Shown: positions 9,766-18,558 of the stretch, one piece after another
Layout of the letters: the number at the start of each line of letters is the position of its first letter
Numbering within the stretch: the stretch's first letter is position 1
Program-made: the position numbers and the translations under genes
Assembly: GCA_003023725.1 (NCBI GenBank)
Contig: PXYT01000005.1
Span: 51,379-115,378 of the forward strand
Direction: 5' to 3'
Length of the DNA stretch: 64,000 nucleotides
DNA from: Sulfobacillus benefaciens
Lineage (GTDB): Bacteria; Bacillota; Sulfobacillia; Sulfobacillales; Sulfobacillaceae
The notes under the pieces: model-generated
The model's database searches: none
What the model was told of the DNA's origin: nothing
The model's input: the letters and a program-made list of their open reading frames with translations, nothing else

Positions 9766-11376
9766 ATGATGCCCACCCCGCTTAATCTTTTCAACATCTT
9801 TGACTACTCACAAAAAATGTGGCCTGAAAAGTGGATTATCACCCGGACCCATGAAGGCACGCACCGTTACCGGTACCGTGATTTCGGGGAGCGCGTTCGC
9901 AGACTGTCATCGGCATTGAAAACGCTGGGAGTCGAACCGGGGGACCGGGTCGCTACGCTGGCGTGGAACAACTACCGCCATTTAGAGGCTTACTTTGCCA
10001 TACCCCTTATGGGAGCCGTGTTGCACACCGTAAATCTGCGACTGCCGTCCGAACATCTTCGCTACATTATCAATCATGCCGAAGACCGAATTTTACTGGT
10101 GGATGAAGAGCTGCTGCCGCTTTTGGATCCGATTCGTGATCAACTGCCAACGGTGCAACATCTCATTGTGTTAGGCGATCAGCCGGACTTGTCGAAAAGT
10201 CCTATAGTCCCCGTGTCGTCGTACGAGGTTCTTCTCGGCGGGGCTGTGCCCACCGGGGACTTCGATCCCGATCTTCCGGAAGACAGCCCTTTGGGGATGT
10301 GTTATACCTCAGCCACCACCGGCAACCCCAAGGGCGTCGTTTATTCCCACCGGGGTATCGTCCTGCATAGTCTCGCCATGGGCTTGGCGAACACCTCAGC
10401 CATCGCCGAAAACGACACTGTAATGCCCGTGGTTCCCATGTTTCATGCCAATGCTTGGGGCATTCCGTTCTCTTCCATCTGGTTTGGCGCCAACATTGTC
10501 CTGCCTGGCCCCGCGCCGACGCCGGCGGACTTGGTTCGCCTGATGTCCGAAGAGCGGGTGAGCGTGTCGGCCGGAGTTCCCACGGTATGGTTGGGCGTGG
10601 CCAAGGCGCTGGAAAAAGATCCGACACCTTTGTCTCTGCGGATGGTGCTCTGTGGTGGTTCTGCGGCCCCACCGGCTTTGATACGAACGTTCGAAGAAAC
10701 TTTCGATGTCCCTTTCGCTCATGCCTATGGCATGACCGAAACCAGCCCCTTAGCGACGTTTGCCCGTCTGAAGAGCACCCTGTTCGACCTCCCGAAAAAC
10801 GAACAATTAGCCATTCGCTCCACCCAGGGACTTTTGGTTCCCGGACTGTTTATGCGACTGGTACGGGAACACGAAGACGCTCCTTGGGACGGCAAATCCA
10901 TGGGGGAACTATGGCTCAAAGGGCCTTGGGTGGCAGACGAGTATTACCATGATCCCCGGACCGAAGACAGTTTCGAAGATGGCTGGCTAAAGACCGGAGA
11001 CGTGGCGACGATTAGCCCTGAGGGCTATGTTCGTCTCGTTGATCGAACCAAGGATCTCGTCAAGAGCGGTGGCGAATGGATTTCATCGGTCGATCTCGAA
11101 AACGCCATTATGGCGCACCCCGATGTCTTTGAAGCCGCCGTAGTGGGAGTGCCCCATCCCAAATGGGACGAAAGGCCCCTGGCCTTTGTTGTGCCGAAAG
11201 AAGACCGGGAAGTTCGCAAGGAAGACGTTATGGCCCTTTTGTCCGAGAATTTTCCCAAATGGTGGCTGCCGGATGACGTCATCTTTCTTCCCGAAATTCC
11301 CAAGACCTCGGTGGGCAAATTTATGAAACGGGCCCTGCGTGATCAATACCACCAGTATTTATCCAGCTCCCAATAA
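9766..11376 (+). CDS. Fatty-acyl-CoA ligase (AMP-forming)
   Basis: A 536-residue ANL-superfamily ligase converting a carboxylic acid, ATP and CoA to acyl-CoA, AMP and pyrophosphate. The start is ATG 9766 or 9769 behind AAGGAGAG; the frame extends upstream to 9697 without a ribosome site. Motifs in order: P-loop CYTSATTGNPKG (Ala replaces the usual first Gly, seen in medium/long-chain ligases), the YGMTE adenine motif, GWLKTGD, the hinge VDRTKDLVKSGGEW, and the C-terminal catalytic Lys in TSVGKFMKR. It looks complete and active. The segment VVYSHRG after the P-loop resembles AlkK-like medium-chain ligases. It is monocistronic. Confidence 0.92.
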   Translation: MMPTPLNLFNIFDYSQKMWPEKWIITRTHEGTHRYRYRDFGERVRRLSSALKTLGVEPGDRVATLAWNNYRHLEAYFAIPLMGAVLHTVNLRLPSEHLRYIINHAEDRILLVDEELLPLLDPIRDQLPTVQHLIVLGDQPDLSKSPIVPVSSYEVLLGGAVPTGDFDPDLPEDSPLGMCYTSATTGNPKGVVYSHRGIVLHSLAMGLANTSAIAENDTVMPVVPMFHANAWGIPFSSIWFGANIVLPGPAPTPADLVRLMSEERVSVSAGVPTVWLGVAKALEKDPTPLSLRMVLCGGSAAPPALIRTFEETFDVPFAHAYGMTETSPLATFARLKSTLFDLPKNEQLAIRSTQGLLVPGLFMRLVREHEDAPWDGKSMGELWLKGPWVADEYYHDPRTEDSFEDGWLKTGDVATISPEGYVRLVDRTKDLVKSGGEWISSVDLENAIMAHPDVFEAAVVGVPHPKWDERPLAFVVPKEDREVRKEDVMALLSENFPKWWLPDDVIFLPEIPKTSVGKFMKRALRDQYHQYLSSSQ

Positions 11377-12078
11377 TGACAAGGGGAGAAATACCGGAAC
11401 GGCAGGCAGGAAGAGCACCCAAACGTCCGGCATGAAAGAACACGGAGAAGCACGACACTTGCCGTGAACTCAACGTCACCGTCAACATCGTGGCCCGTCA
11501 TTTTTTAAGCCTATTATGCGCGTCTGGGGGCCATCGCTGTTCTCGTCTGTCTGCTTGGCTCCGCCGGAACCAGAAAATCAGCTGTAAACACCGGGACCGG
11601 GAAGCCAAGTAATTCTCTATGATTGGGTCCTGAAGGTGTCAGCGGCACCCGGATTATTTTTGGGAAACTCAAGTGATACACTGAACGATCTTTCGCTTGC
11701 CGCGGGCAAAAAAAGACACAATTCAGCTCGCTTTCCGTTTCCATCATCGAAATCGACAACGCCCGAATTCTCGATACACCCGGCACGACCGGCCGGTCCA
11801 AAGGGGATGCGAAAAGAGGATACGAATCGGCCATGACTCAAGGATTCCTGAAAGACTAACCTGTAATTAATAATCGTTGGTCTGGACTCCTCGGTATGCA
11901 TCCGGTATCCATAGGGCGATTCCTGTCGGTCCTAAGCACCCATGCGTGGGCCTGGCCCCGTTCCGCCACGGGACACGGCTTTTGGAGTCCACTGTCTCGC
12001 ATCCGTGTCGTCATGTGACGATGGAAGAATAGCGGACTGAACATGCGAAAGCAAGCATAAGAATTTTTCTCAAATTTC
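11377..12078. other. 0.7 kb spacer, possibly eroded coding DNA
   Basis: No open frame with a ribosome site and protein-like content was found. The plus strand between about 11515 and 11855 reads as protein-like pieces in shifting frames broken by stops, ending at TAA 11857-11859, which suggests a decayed gene I cannot name. Confidence 0.4.
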
Positions 12079-12107
12079 TATACTATAGGAATATCCTATA
12101 GTATAAT
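12079..12107 (+). promoter_or_regulatory. Palindromic operator overlapping a -10 box
   Basis: Perfect 12-bp arms, 12079-12090 (TATACTATAGGA) and 12094-12105, are separated by three bases. A TATAAT box lies at 12102-12107 at the right end of the palindrome. This places a dimer-binding site directly on the promoter of the helix-turn-helix gene 20 bases downstream, so autoregulation is likely (inference). Confidence 0.75.
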
Positions 12108-12127
12108 AGGAATTGAGGTGAACAGCC

Positions 12128-12760
12128 ATGGTAGGACATTATGTGCGCGTTCAAGATGCTGCCAATCTTCTAGGAGTGTCGCCGGTCACCATAAGATGGT
12201 ATTCTCAGCAGGGCTGGCTACCGTCCTACCGGGTCGGCCGAGGCCGCGTTCACCATCGCCGCTTCAAATATGCGGATGTTCAGGCCCTAGCCCAGCGAAC
12301 CGGCCGGTTTATTCCGGAGGAACCCGAATGGGATAAGTCCCGGAACGTCTCCACGGAGATGGCGGCTCAGTATCTGGGCCTATCCTCCCGCTACTTGCTT
12401 GAGGCTGGCTGGCTAAAAACCGGCGAAAATCTGAGCTGGCAAGAACTGAAAGACGTGGAGAATCGTATCTACCCAGATCCCGAAAACAGTCTGGCAAATG
12501 GGCACGAAGAGGGGGGATTAACGATGCTGGATAACAGGGAAGGACACCCCGGAGGCTGCGGATGGCACGGAGGTTTTGGTTCCCGCGGCCGCGGTCCCGG
12601 ACGCCCAAAATGGGAGTCCGCCGACATTCCGGGACACGAGGCCAGTTTGCTGGCTCTGCGGCGAGCCAAACGCCACTTGGAAGCACGAAAAGCTGATCTG
12701 GAAGACCAAATTCAAGAGTTGGAGAAACGGATCGCCAAACATCCCGACAATAACCGGTAA
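12128..12760 (+). CDS. Double helix-turn-helix regulator with Gly-rich linker and coiled coil
   Basis: 210 residues, ATG 12128 behind GAGGTG. Residues 5-55 form an excisionase/MerR-like winged helix (VQDAANLLGVSPVTIRWYSQ then a GRG turn). A second similar unit follows at about 73-115 (STEMAAQYLGLSSRYLLEAGW). Residues 140-158 are Gly/Arg/His-rich with a Cys (GGCGWHGGFGSRGRGPGR), and 168-205 form a charged coiled coil. The Gly-rich plus coiled-coil half resembles small DUF5320-like proteins, here apparently fused to a DNA-binding half (inference). The strong palindrome on its promoter suggests it regulates itself. It ends at a clear terminator, so it is a single-gene unit. The ligand is unknown. 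Confidence 0.8.
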   Translation: MVGHYVRVQDAANLLGVSPVTIRWYSQQGWLPSYRVGRGRVHHRRFKYADVQALAQRTGRFIPEEPEWDKSRNVSTEMAAQYLGLSSRYLLEAGWLKTGENLSWQELKDVENRIYPDPENSLANGHEEGGLTMLDNREGHPGGCGWHGGFGSRGRGPGRPKWESADIPGHEASLLALRRAKRHLEARKADLEDQIQELEKRIAKHPDNNR

Positions 12761-12767
12761 GCGAGAA

Positions 12768-12811
12768 GGGCCAGTTGTGGCACTCGGATTTCGACTGGCC
12801 CGTTTGTTATT
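12768..12811 (+). terminator. Rho-independent terminator
   Basis: Stem GGGCCAGT (12768-12775) with ACTGGCCC (12794-12801), followed by the T-rich tail GTTTGTTATT, starting seven bases after the stop of the helix-turn-helix gene. Confidence 0.75.
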
Positions 12812-12860
12812 CCGCCTTTATCACCCCGGCAAGGGAGACGGTTGTCCAGGGCTGTTCAGG

Positions 12861-13127
12861 ATGGGGTCAATGCAGATTATCTTAGATTGGCGCCACCTGG
12901 AGGAACAGTGCCAAATCGAATGGACCCGTGAACTTCAAGGGACCCAAATTCGAATTGTGTCGTTGATCCTGGGGAATTGTCGTCAGTTGGAGACGCGGGA
13001 CGGACAGGTTGTCGTGGCTTGGAATCACATCGGGAGAAATCCGGTACATGCTGACGTGACAGACCATCGTTTGATAATCCGGCAAGCTTGTTCTTGCAGG
13101 CACTGCGTTAGATCCTCGGACCCATGA
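12861..13127 (+). CDS. Possible small hypothetical protein
   Basis: An 88-codon frame from ATG 12861 (or 12870). The composition is protein-like (LDWRHLEEQCQIEW, RDGQVVVAWNH), but there is no good ribosome site and no family I recognise. It lies after the terminator of the regulator gene. It could be a relic. The rest of 12812-13411 shows nothing else I can support. Confidence 0.25.
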   Translation: MGSMQIILDWRHLEEQCQIEWTRELQGTQIRIVSLILGNCRQLETRDGQVVVAWNHIGRNPVHADVTDHRLIIRQACSCRHCVRSSDP

Positions 13128-13411
13128 GATAATGACTTACGACCCTTTTCATAGAAGAACGACGTCTCGTAACGCCTCTTCGCATCCGAATTGTCAACAC
13201 GGCTGCAAAAGCGGCGTCTTATAGGAGAGCGGGCCGCCCAATATTTATATCGCCCATTTTTCGCCCTACGTAATCACCGAAATACTCTACTGTTGTAAAC
13301 ATCATTCCGCGCACTACGACAGTGAATGATACGGTTCGAAAAAATTCCCTCGTAGCCTTGACCTGGGCCAGTTAATCGGCTTTTTGGTAATCGACTTGCC
13401 ACGGCAGCAAG

Positions 13412-13444
13412 AAGCGGGCACCCCCTTGTGAGCAGTACCCGCTT
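13412..13444 (-). terminator. Possible weak terminator of the MFS gene
   Basis: A 7-bp stem (AAGCGGG at 13412-13418 with CCCGCTT at 13438-13444) lies 23 bases beyond the minus-strand MFS stop codon, with only a short T-containing tail. Confidence 0.35.
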
Positions 13445-13466
13445 TAGCTTTCGTACAGACCACGTA

Positions 13467-14798
13467 TCAGGCTTCTCCCGAGGCCACCTGGATGCTCAGT
13501 CCACGGCCGGTCTCCCGACCCCAGATGATCCATGCTCCTGCGGCCAGCGTTCCTACAAACCACACGCCAGCATTGAACAAAATGTAATGCGCGGGAGACA
13601 TTCTGGCCGTGATATAGATGGTCGGGATGTAAAGCCCGATAGAGATGAATCGCGCCACGGCGGTCAGCGTGCCACGGTGTAAGGTCGGCCAGACCTCCGC
13701 CTTCACAGTATCTTCGGTCAAATAGCACAGCGAATTGGCCCCCGCCAAAACCACCAGCAGGATCCAGAACAGCGTCATGTCGTGCTGCCAGACCTTTGTG
13801 GTGAGTCCCACGATGACCGTCATGGCGAAGGTCCCCACAAAGCTCCAGAAGAGGAACTTCTTGCGAGACACCACGTCGGCAATGAGGCCCAAGAAGCCGA
13901 TAACGAATCCCGCTCCTTCGAAGACGGCCAGGATGACAGGCTGAAGATGTGGGAAGAAGGCGAAAGCCAGAGCGTACGCCATCAACCCGAATCCGATGGT
14001 GTTGGCCGCCGCAATAACGATCATGATGATCATCGTGAACCATACGTAGCCGAGACTCGGCTTCGGACCCACTGGTGCTGCCGGTTTGGCCGACTCGATG
14101 GCTTCTTTTGCCACAGCTTCCGCAATCACCTCGGGGCCGAAGTACGACTTGATGGTCTTTTCAAGGTCCGCGTTGCGGCCCTTTTTCTGCAGCCACAAGA
14201 ACGACTCCGGCATGCTAACACGGGTCGCAAACAGAATGGCCACCACAACCAGCACCGCAATCGCCACGACATCCCGTTGAACGGATGTCGCCGCCTGACC
14301 GCTAAGCGCCGCACTGGTCAGCGCTATGACGGCCAAGACCGTACCACCGAAGTTTATGCCGTTGATAATCATCATGGTGGCCTTGCCGCGGTGCTTCCTC
14401 GGCATAAGTTCATGGCTTGCCACCATGATGGAATTCATCTCGCCGCCGCCTGCAATGAGCATGATGGCAAGCGAGATCAGGATGACGATGTAAGTCGTGG
14501 CGAAGAACAATACAATACCTCCGACAGCGTACAGAGCCAACGTCGCGTACAACGTGACCTTCCTCCCGTATTTGTCCGAGAACGGACCCGCCACAATGAT
14601 ACCAATGATAAGCCAGATAGGTGCCCAGGCCAGGAGCAATTCGCCGAGGGCCTTTGGCATGGACACCCAGTAGATTGCAATGGAGGCCAACGCGAACACA
14701 TAGGACTCGAGGGCCAACCCTAGAACAAAAGAGATGAACATCCAGGTGGTTTTCCGGGTCCAATGGGCTTCGCCAAGCCGGTTTACATTCATGTTCAT
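13467..14798 (-). CDS. MFS transporter, metabolite:proton symporter type
   Basis: About 443 residues with twelve predicted membrane segments. The start is ATG 14798 (or TTG 14801) behind AAGGAGGG. The MFS motif A between TM2 and TM3 reads GPFSDKYGRK, and PRKHRGK follows TM4. The central loop contains MPESFLWLQKKGR, like the PESPRWL motif of the sugar-porter/metabolite symporter group, and a large basic and acidic loop near residues 205-240. It most likely imports an organic acid, sugar or aromatic acid with protons at the inner membrane. There is no operon partner; its 3' end converges on the regulator region. The substrate cannot be read from the sequence. Confidence 0.88.
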   Translation of the reverse strand: MNMNVNRLGEAHWTRKTTWMFISFVLGLALESYVFALASIAIYWVSMPKALGELLLAWAPIWLIIGIIVAGPFSDKYGRKVTLYATLALYAVGGIVLFFATTYIVILISLAIMLIAGGGEMNSIMVASHELMPRKHRGKATMMIINGINFGGTVLAVIALTSAALSGQAATSVQRDVVAIAVLVVVAILFATRVSMPESFLWLQKKGRNADLEKTIKSYFGPEVIAEAVAKEAIESAKPAAPVGPKPSLGYVWFTMIIMIVIAAANTIGFGLMAYALAFAFFPHLQPVILAVFEGAGFVIGFLGLIADVVSRKKFLFWSFVGTFAMTVIVGLTTKVWQHDMTLFWILLVVLAGANSLCYLTEDTVKAEVWPTLHRGTLTAVARFISIGLYIPTIYITARMSPAHYILFNAGVWFVGTLAAGAWIIWGRETGRGLSIQVASGEA

Positions 14799-15424
14799 CA
14801 AAACGCGATCCCTCCTTGCAACTTATGGACGTATGAATATAACTCATGAGAGGCCAGAGAAACAGTAAGAGAAGGATTTGCGCCGACATTCGCTCAGCAC
14901 CTCGAGCTCCAATCCACTGCACCCGGCGCATATTTTGCGTCCTATTGTTTGTTATTACTACAAAGTTCCTCGAATTCCTGCACCGTTCGGGCTATAACCC
15001 AGAAATATCTTTAACTATTTTCGTACGGGTCACAGTGCAAAAGTGTTAGGAGCAAAAACCAAATTTTCTGCATTACTCCCGGGACATTTCCAATCCAAAT
15101 TCTCACAACGACCATGTGTCGGTGCGAATGCACAGTTCTTCTCCCGCCAGCGATGCGTTGTTCATCATTCTCACGCCGTTTGTAACAAATCTTTGTTTCT
15201 CAATGGGTCAAGCGGATATTGCGTTAAATTAAGACATTAATTATGATGGCCCGTCGTTTAACCCAACAAGGAGACGGGGGTCTCGCCGCCCCAATATGGG
15301 ATTGACACTCCCCACGCCTAGAAGCAAATAGGGGCTGTAACTATCGGGACAAATTTTCTCTTGTTCAAGACTTTTCCGTTCACTGTGCGTTGACGGAATT
15401 GACGGAAGAATGATAGCGTGAAGG
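14799..15424. other. Spacer upstream of the MFS gene and the omega-RNA-like element
   Basis: No gene is supported here. The 150 bases next to the MFS start should hold its minus-strand promoter, but no convincing box pair was found. At 15300-15340 the phrase TTGACACTCCCCACGCCT resembles conserved ends of IS200/IS605-family elements, from memory only; this would fit a boundary of the IscB-like relic downstream. Confidence 0.35.
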
Positions 15425-15613
15425 TACTAATCGGGTCGGGCGCTCAAAATGCGGGGGAGAGAAGATTTCATGGCGGGTTCAGAGAGACGCGACGAATCCT
15501 CGGTCAACAACCGGTTACATAAAGGCTGATGGCGCTCGACGGGAGGGTCAACCTGGCGCTTGCGGTCTCGACGGGCAGATACAGGAAAACCCCTCCACAA
15601 GGAGGAACACTCG
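15425..15613 (+). ncRNA. HEARO / omega RNA-like element upstream of an IscB relic
   Basis: The stretch just before the IscB-like frame contains phrases I recognise from the HEARO (HNH endonuclease-associated RNA and ORF) family, now known as the IscB guide RNA: CGGTTACATAAAGGCTGATG at 15511-15530, CGACGGGAGGGTCAACCTG at 15537-15555, and the CCTCC-ACAA-GGAGG hairpin (15592-15605) abutting the start codon. GGGAGGG at 15541-15547 can also pair with CCCTCC at 15591-15596, as in the known pseudoknot-type fold. The 5' boundary is a guess. Confidence 0.62.
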
Positions 15614-16670
15614 ATGACAGCGTCGGTGATCGATCAACACAGAAAGCCGTTCATGCCCTGCTCTCCCCGTAAAGTTCAAAAGCTTCTCCCGGCTCAGAAA
15701 ATCCACATTATTTCGCGGCAACCGTTTTCGATTCAGTGGCGATCCGTTATCCGGGAGGGCAAACAATTTTTCGCTATCGGGATGGATTTAAGCGTTAAAC
15801 ATATCGGAATGACCATGGCATCAGACACTCGCATGCCAGCCAAAGGCGAGATGCTGTGGCTAGATGATCTGCCCACACCACTCACCATGCGCCGACTGCG
15901 TCGCAGTCGGCACTATCGCAAAACACACCATCCTCGGCCAAAATGTCGCTATCAGACAAGAAGGGCCTACAACCCATGGAACAAGAGATGGGCCAAGATC
16001 CCACACTCCGCCTCGTCAAGACAGCCCGAAAGCTGGTTTCCGCCCCGTCCTGGTACTCATGTCGAAAATCCTTTTTGGTGGATTGTCAACTTCATGACAT
16101 TCTTACCGAATCCGAATTTTTCCCATGGTCCCGCCACATTCGATGGGCAAAAGATGATAAGACCGGTTAATCAGCCCAGAGAATATCAACAAGATCAAGC
16201 GTTTGGGACCTATGCTGTTGGGCCCTTCGTTTTGGCGAGAGAGCGGTATCCGTGGCGCGTGTGTCTTCAGCACTCCAACGAAATGGGACCGGACTGCAGA
16301 GCAAATTATTTCGCCTCGGGTTTGCCAGTCTTCACACTCAGCTTATTTCGGCACGTCAGTCCTCACCTCTTAGTGCAAGCCACGGCGTTTGATTCGCAAG
16401 CATGCTGCGATTGGGTCCAGACCATCATTCAGCAGGATACCAGGGAATCTCCTGAACACGAAGCCTGGTTATCCTTCCGATATAGCCAGTATAGCCAGCA
16501 CAACACTACCCTTGTCCGCAACCGGTACCAAGGCAGCGGATTGAAACACCGCCGGCCACGAATCCACGGTCCACCACCGCCACGCTGTTTGATTTCGCAG
16601 TCTTCAAACATACCTGGAATTTCAGGTAGCCACTGCACTCCCGCCACAAACCCGGGAGAATCTTTTGAAT
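15614..16670 (+). pseudogene. iscB: Decayed IscB-like (RuvC/HNH ancestor of Cas9) gene
   Basis: ATG 15614 follows GGAGG inside the RNA hairpin. The translation matches the IscB plan: PLMP domain (KPFMPCSPRKVQKLL, 11-25), RuvC-I (FFAIGMDLSVKHIG with D58), an Arg-rich bridge helix (RRLRRSRHYRK, 93-103), then the RuvC-II region (ATFDGQK, EYQQDQAFG near 174-198). The RuvC-II glutamate usually before AKFD is not there (HG in its place). The HNH domain is missing entirely. A RuvC-III-like piece (TKWDRT at about 16278-16295) is in another frame, so there has been a deletion and frameshift. The 15614 frame stays open into the next gene, but its latter part is not IscB-like. Almost certainly non-functional as a nuclease. 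Confidence 0.68.
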
Positions 16671-16685
16671 TTATGGGGGTATATC

Positions 16686-17447
16686 ATGTACACAGAGTTG
16701 GAAGGACGTATTGCCGTCGTTACGGGAGCGGCGAAAGGAATCGGCCGGGCCGAAGCACTGCGCCTGGCCCAAGAAGGGGTGCATGTCGCCGTCGTTGATC
16801 TCCTTCAGGAGGAGGCTGAGGCCACAGCCACTGCAATCCGGAAAAACGGGGGAGAGGCCATGGCCTATGGAGTCAATGTCACCGACTCGCATGCCGTGAC
16901 GGCCATGATGGAGGAGGTTGCGCGCATTTGGGGTCCCATAGGAATTTTGGTGAATAATGCCGGAATTACCCGGGATAATTTGTTGTTCAAGATGACCGAG
17001 GATGACTGGGACCAAGTCATGGGGACACACCTGAAAGGATCCTTTTTGTGTGCCCGTGCCGCTCAGCAGTACATGGTCGGACAAAAATGGGGGAAGATCG
17101 TCAACACCTCGTCCACATCGGCTCTAGGAAACCGAGGACAAGCTAATTACTCAGCGGCCAAAGCCGGACTGCAAGGCTTCACAAAAACCTTAGCGATCGA
17201 ACTTGGACCTTTTAACATTAATGTTAATGCTGTGGCTCCCGGCTTTGTCGACACCGATATGACACGAGCCACTGCCGTGCGAATCGGGATGGATCCCGAG
17301 GATTTCAAAAAGGCCGCCGCCAAAGACATCGCCATACGACGTGTTGGGGTTCCAGAGGACATCGCCAACGTCGTCGCATTCCTGTGCTCGGCGCAATCCT
17401 CGTTTATATCCGGGGAAGTGATTTATGTTCGCGGGGGTCCCAACTAA
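16686..17447 (+). CDS. SDR family oxidoreductase, FabG-like 3-oxoacyl reductase
   Basis: 253 residues; ATG 16686 sits five bases after GGGGGT. A classical short-chain dehydrogenase: nucleotide motif TGAAKGIG (13-20), NNAG (90-93), and catalytic S142, Y155, K159 in NYSAAK, with the FabG-typical VNAVAPGFVDTDMT. D38 after strand beta-2 (VAVVDLL) suggests NAD(H) preference. It probably reduces or oxidises a 3-hydroxy/3-oxoacyl thioester. It lies 188 bases before two MaoC-fold dehydratase genes, a combination that would cover reduction and (de)hydration of an acyl-CoA. Its 5' end overlaps the decayed IscB frame. Confidence 0.9.
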   Translation: MYTELEGRIAVVTGAAKGIGRAEALRLAQEGVHVAVVDLLQEEAEATATAIRKNGGEAMAYGVNVTDSHAVTAMMEEVARIWGPIGILVNNAGITRDNLLFKMTEDDWDQVMGTHLKGSFLCARAAQQYMVGQKWGKIVNTSSTSALGNRGQANYSAAKAGLQGFTKTLAIELGPFNINVNAVAPGFVDTDMTRATAVRIGMDPEDFKKAAAKDIAIRRVGVPEDIANVVAFLCSAQSSFISGEVIYVRGGPN

Positions 17448-17468
17448 CCCGAAAAAAGCGACAATGGC

Positions 17469-17553
17469 GCGTTTTGTGCGTGGCAGCTGGTTCAAACCGG
17501 GTTTCGGGTGCTAAAGGGCCCGGGTGCCTTTTTTTGGTCCGTGCACAAAACGC
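17469..17553 (+). terminator. Large stem-loop with internal T7 run
   Basis: GCGTTTTGTGC (17469-17479) pairs perfectly with 17543-17553. Inside the 63-base loop are CCGGG/CCCGG arms and a run of seven T's. It lies just after the SDR stop, and may be a terminator or attenuator before the MaoC genes. Confidence 0.45.
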
Positions 17554-17635
17554 CCAAGTCAGATCACCCGTCAGCGATTTCCGCTTGCATAAGGCTCCGA
17601 TTAGAAACACATCCAATCCCAGGGAGGAATCCGCC

Positions 17636-18094
17636 ATGTTCGATTATGACCCGACCAGGATAGGGGAACGATCCGCACCCCGGTCCCACGAGATTGAAAA
17701 AGGAGCCATTCGCCGTTTTGCCGAAGCTCTCGGAGAAAAAAATTCCATTTACTTTGACGAGAAAGAAGCCAGAGCTGCCGGTTTCCCTGGATTGCCCGCA
17801 CCTCCGACATTCCCTTTCACCTTACCGCCTCATCCTATTCCCGGAGTCCGACTTCCTCAGGCCGGCATTATCCACGGTGAACAGGAATTCATTTACGGCC
17901 GACCAATCTGTGCGGGCGACATCATTACCGTGAGCGCCTGGCTGGACAACGTCAAGGTGCGGCAAGGTCATCTCGGCTCCATGACCATCTTGACCATCAT
18001 GCGAGACGGCCTGCACCAAAATGGCGACATCGCTTTCCAGTCCCGTTCCATTGTCATTGTCACCGAGGAGGTACAGCGCGATGTGGAAGCCTAA
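17636..18094 (+). CDS. MaoC-like dehydratase, non-catalytic partner type (FAS1-like dehydratase domain)
   Basis: 152 residues, ATG 17636 behind AGGGAGG. The sequence fits the N-terminal dehydratase half-domain of the HadA/HadC or MaoC type: it opens with a binding helix, then has YFDEKEARAAGFPGLPAPPTFPF and HGEQEFIYGRPICAGD. It lacks the D-x-N-P-x-H hydratase motif present in the next gene, and overlaps that gene by 14 bases. The two proteins therefore very likely form a heterodimeric (R)-hydroxyacyl thioester dehydratase or enoyl hydratase, this one giving the substrate tunnel. The upstream SDR may supply the reductase step. Confidence 0.85.
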   Translation: MFDYDPTRIGERSAPRSHEIEKGAIRRFAEALGEKNSIYFDEKEARAAGFPGLPAPPTFPFTLPPHPIPGVRLPQAGIIHGEQEFIYGRPICAGDIITVSAWLDNVKVRQGHLGSMTILTIMRDGLHQNGDIAFQSRSIVIVTEEVQRDVEA

Positions 18095-18497
18095 GGACAT
18101 CCTTGGTCCCGAGACCATCTTGATAACGCGGGAGCAGATTGTCCGGTATGCGGGTGCCTCCGGCGATTACAACCCCATCCATTATGACGAGGAACAGGCT
18201 CGGCGTTTCGGCTTGCCGGGAGTCATCGCCCATGGCATGCTTAACATGGGCCTGGCAGCGAGGTTTCTGGAGACGCAATCACCGCCGGGAGCCCGATTTC
18301 AACGCTATACCGTGCGATTTCGGCAAATGGTTCGACCCAATCAACGGCTAATCATATCCGGGATTGTCAAGTCAGTACAAAATGAGGGGGATATCTTTCA
18401 CGCCGCAATCGATGTTGTCATGCAAATTGAAAACGGTGACGCCGTCATAACCGGCCAAGCGGTTATGACCGTACCCATTAAAACGGCCAAATCTTGA
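18081..18497 (+). CDS. MaoC-like (R)-specific enoyl-CoA hydratase / dehydratase, catalytic subunit
   Basis: 138 residues; ATG 18081 lies behind GAGGAGG inside the end of the preceding gene. A single hot-dog domain with the hydratase-2 motif GDYNPIHYD (Asp and His as catalytic pair, about residues 32-40), followed by GVIAHGMLNMG. This is the complement of the upstream protein, as in the mycobacterial HadA/HadB pair. Predicted reaction: reversible hydration of 2-enoyl-CoA (or ACP). The overlap argues for tight stoichiometry. A stem-loop lies 30 bases downstream. Confidence 0.88.
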   Translation: MWKPKDILGPETILITREQIVRYAGASGDYNPIHYDEEQARRFGLPGVIAHGMLNMGLAARFLETQSPPGARFQRYTVRFRQMVRPNQRLIISGIVKSVQNEGDIFHAAIDVVMQIENGDAVITGQAVMTVPIKTAKS

Positions 18498-18526
18498 TCC
18501 GCATGACCAAAACGGCTCGTGTCCTC

Positions 18527-18558
18527 AGGCGGAAATTCGCAGCGATGAATCTCCGCCT
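18527..18558 (+). terminator. Stem-loop after the MaoC pair
   Basis: AGGCGGA (18527-18533) with TCCGCCT (18552-18558), extended inward by ATTC/GAAT. No T-run follows. It is the only candidate end-of-operon structure. The remaining spacer up to 18996 shows no gene or other signal. Confidence 0.4.

Noticed and set aside
13782..14723. 313-codon plus-strand open frame
   Set aside because: Antisense to the MFS transporter; composition is rich in His, Arg and Asp without motifs, and no ribosome site.
15300..15340. Possible IS200/IS605 end sequence
   Set aside because: Only a short phrase matches from memory and no transposase is present; mentioned in the spacer note only.
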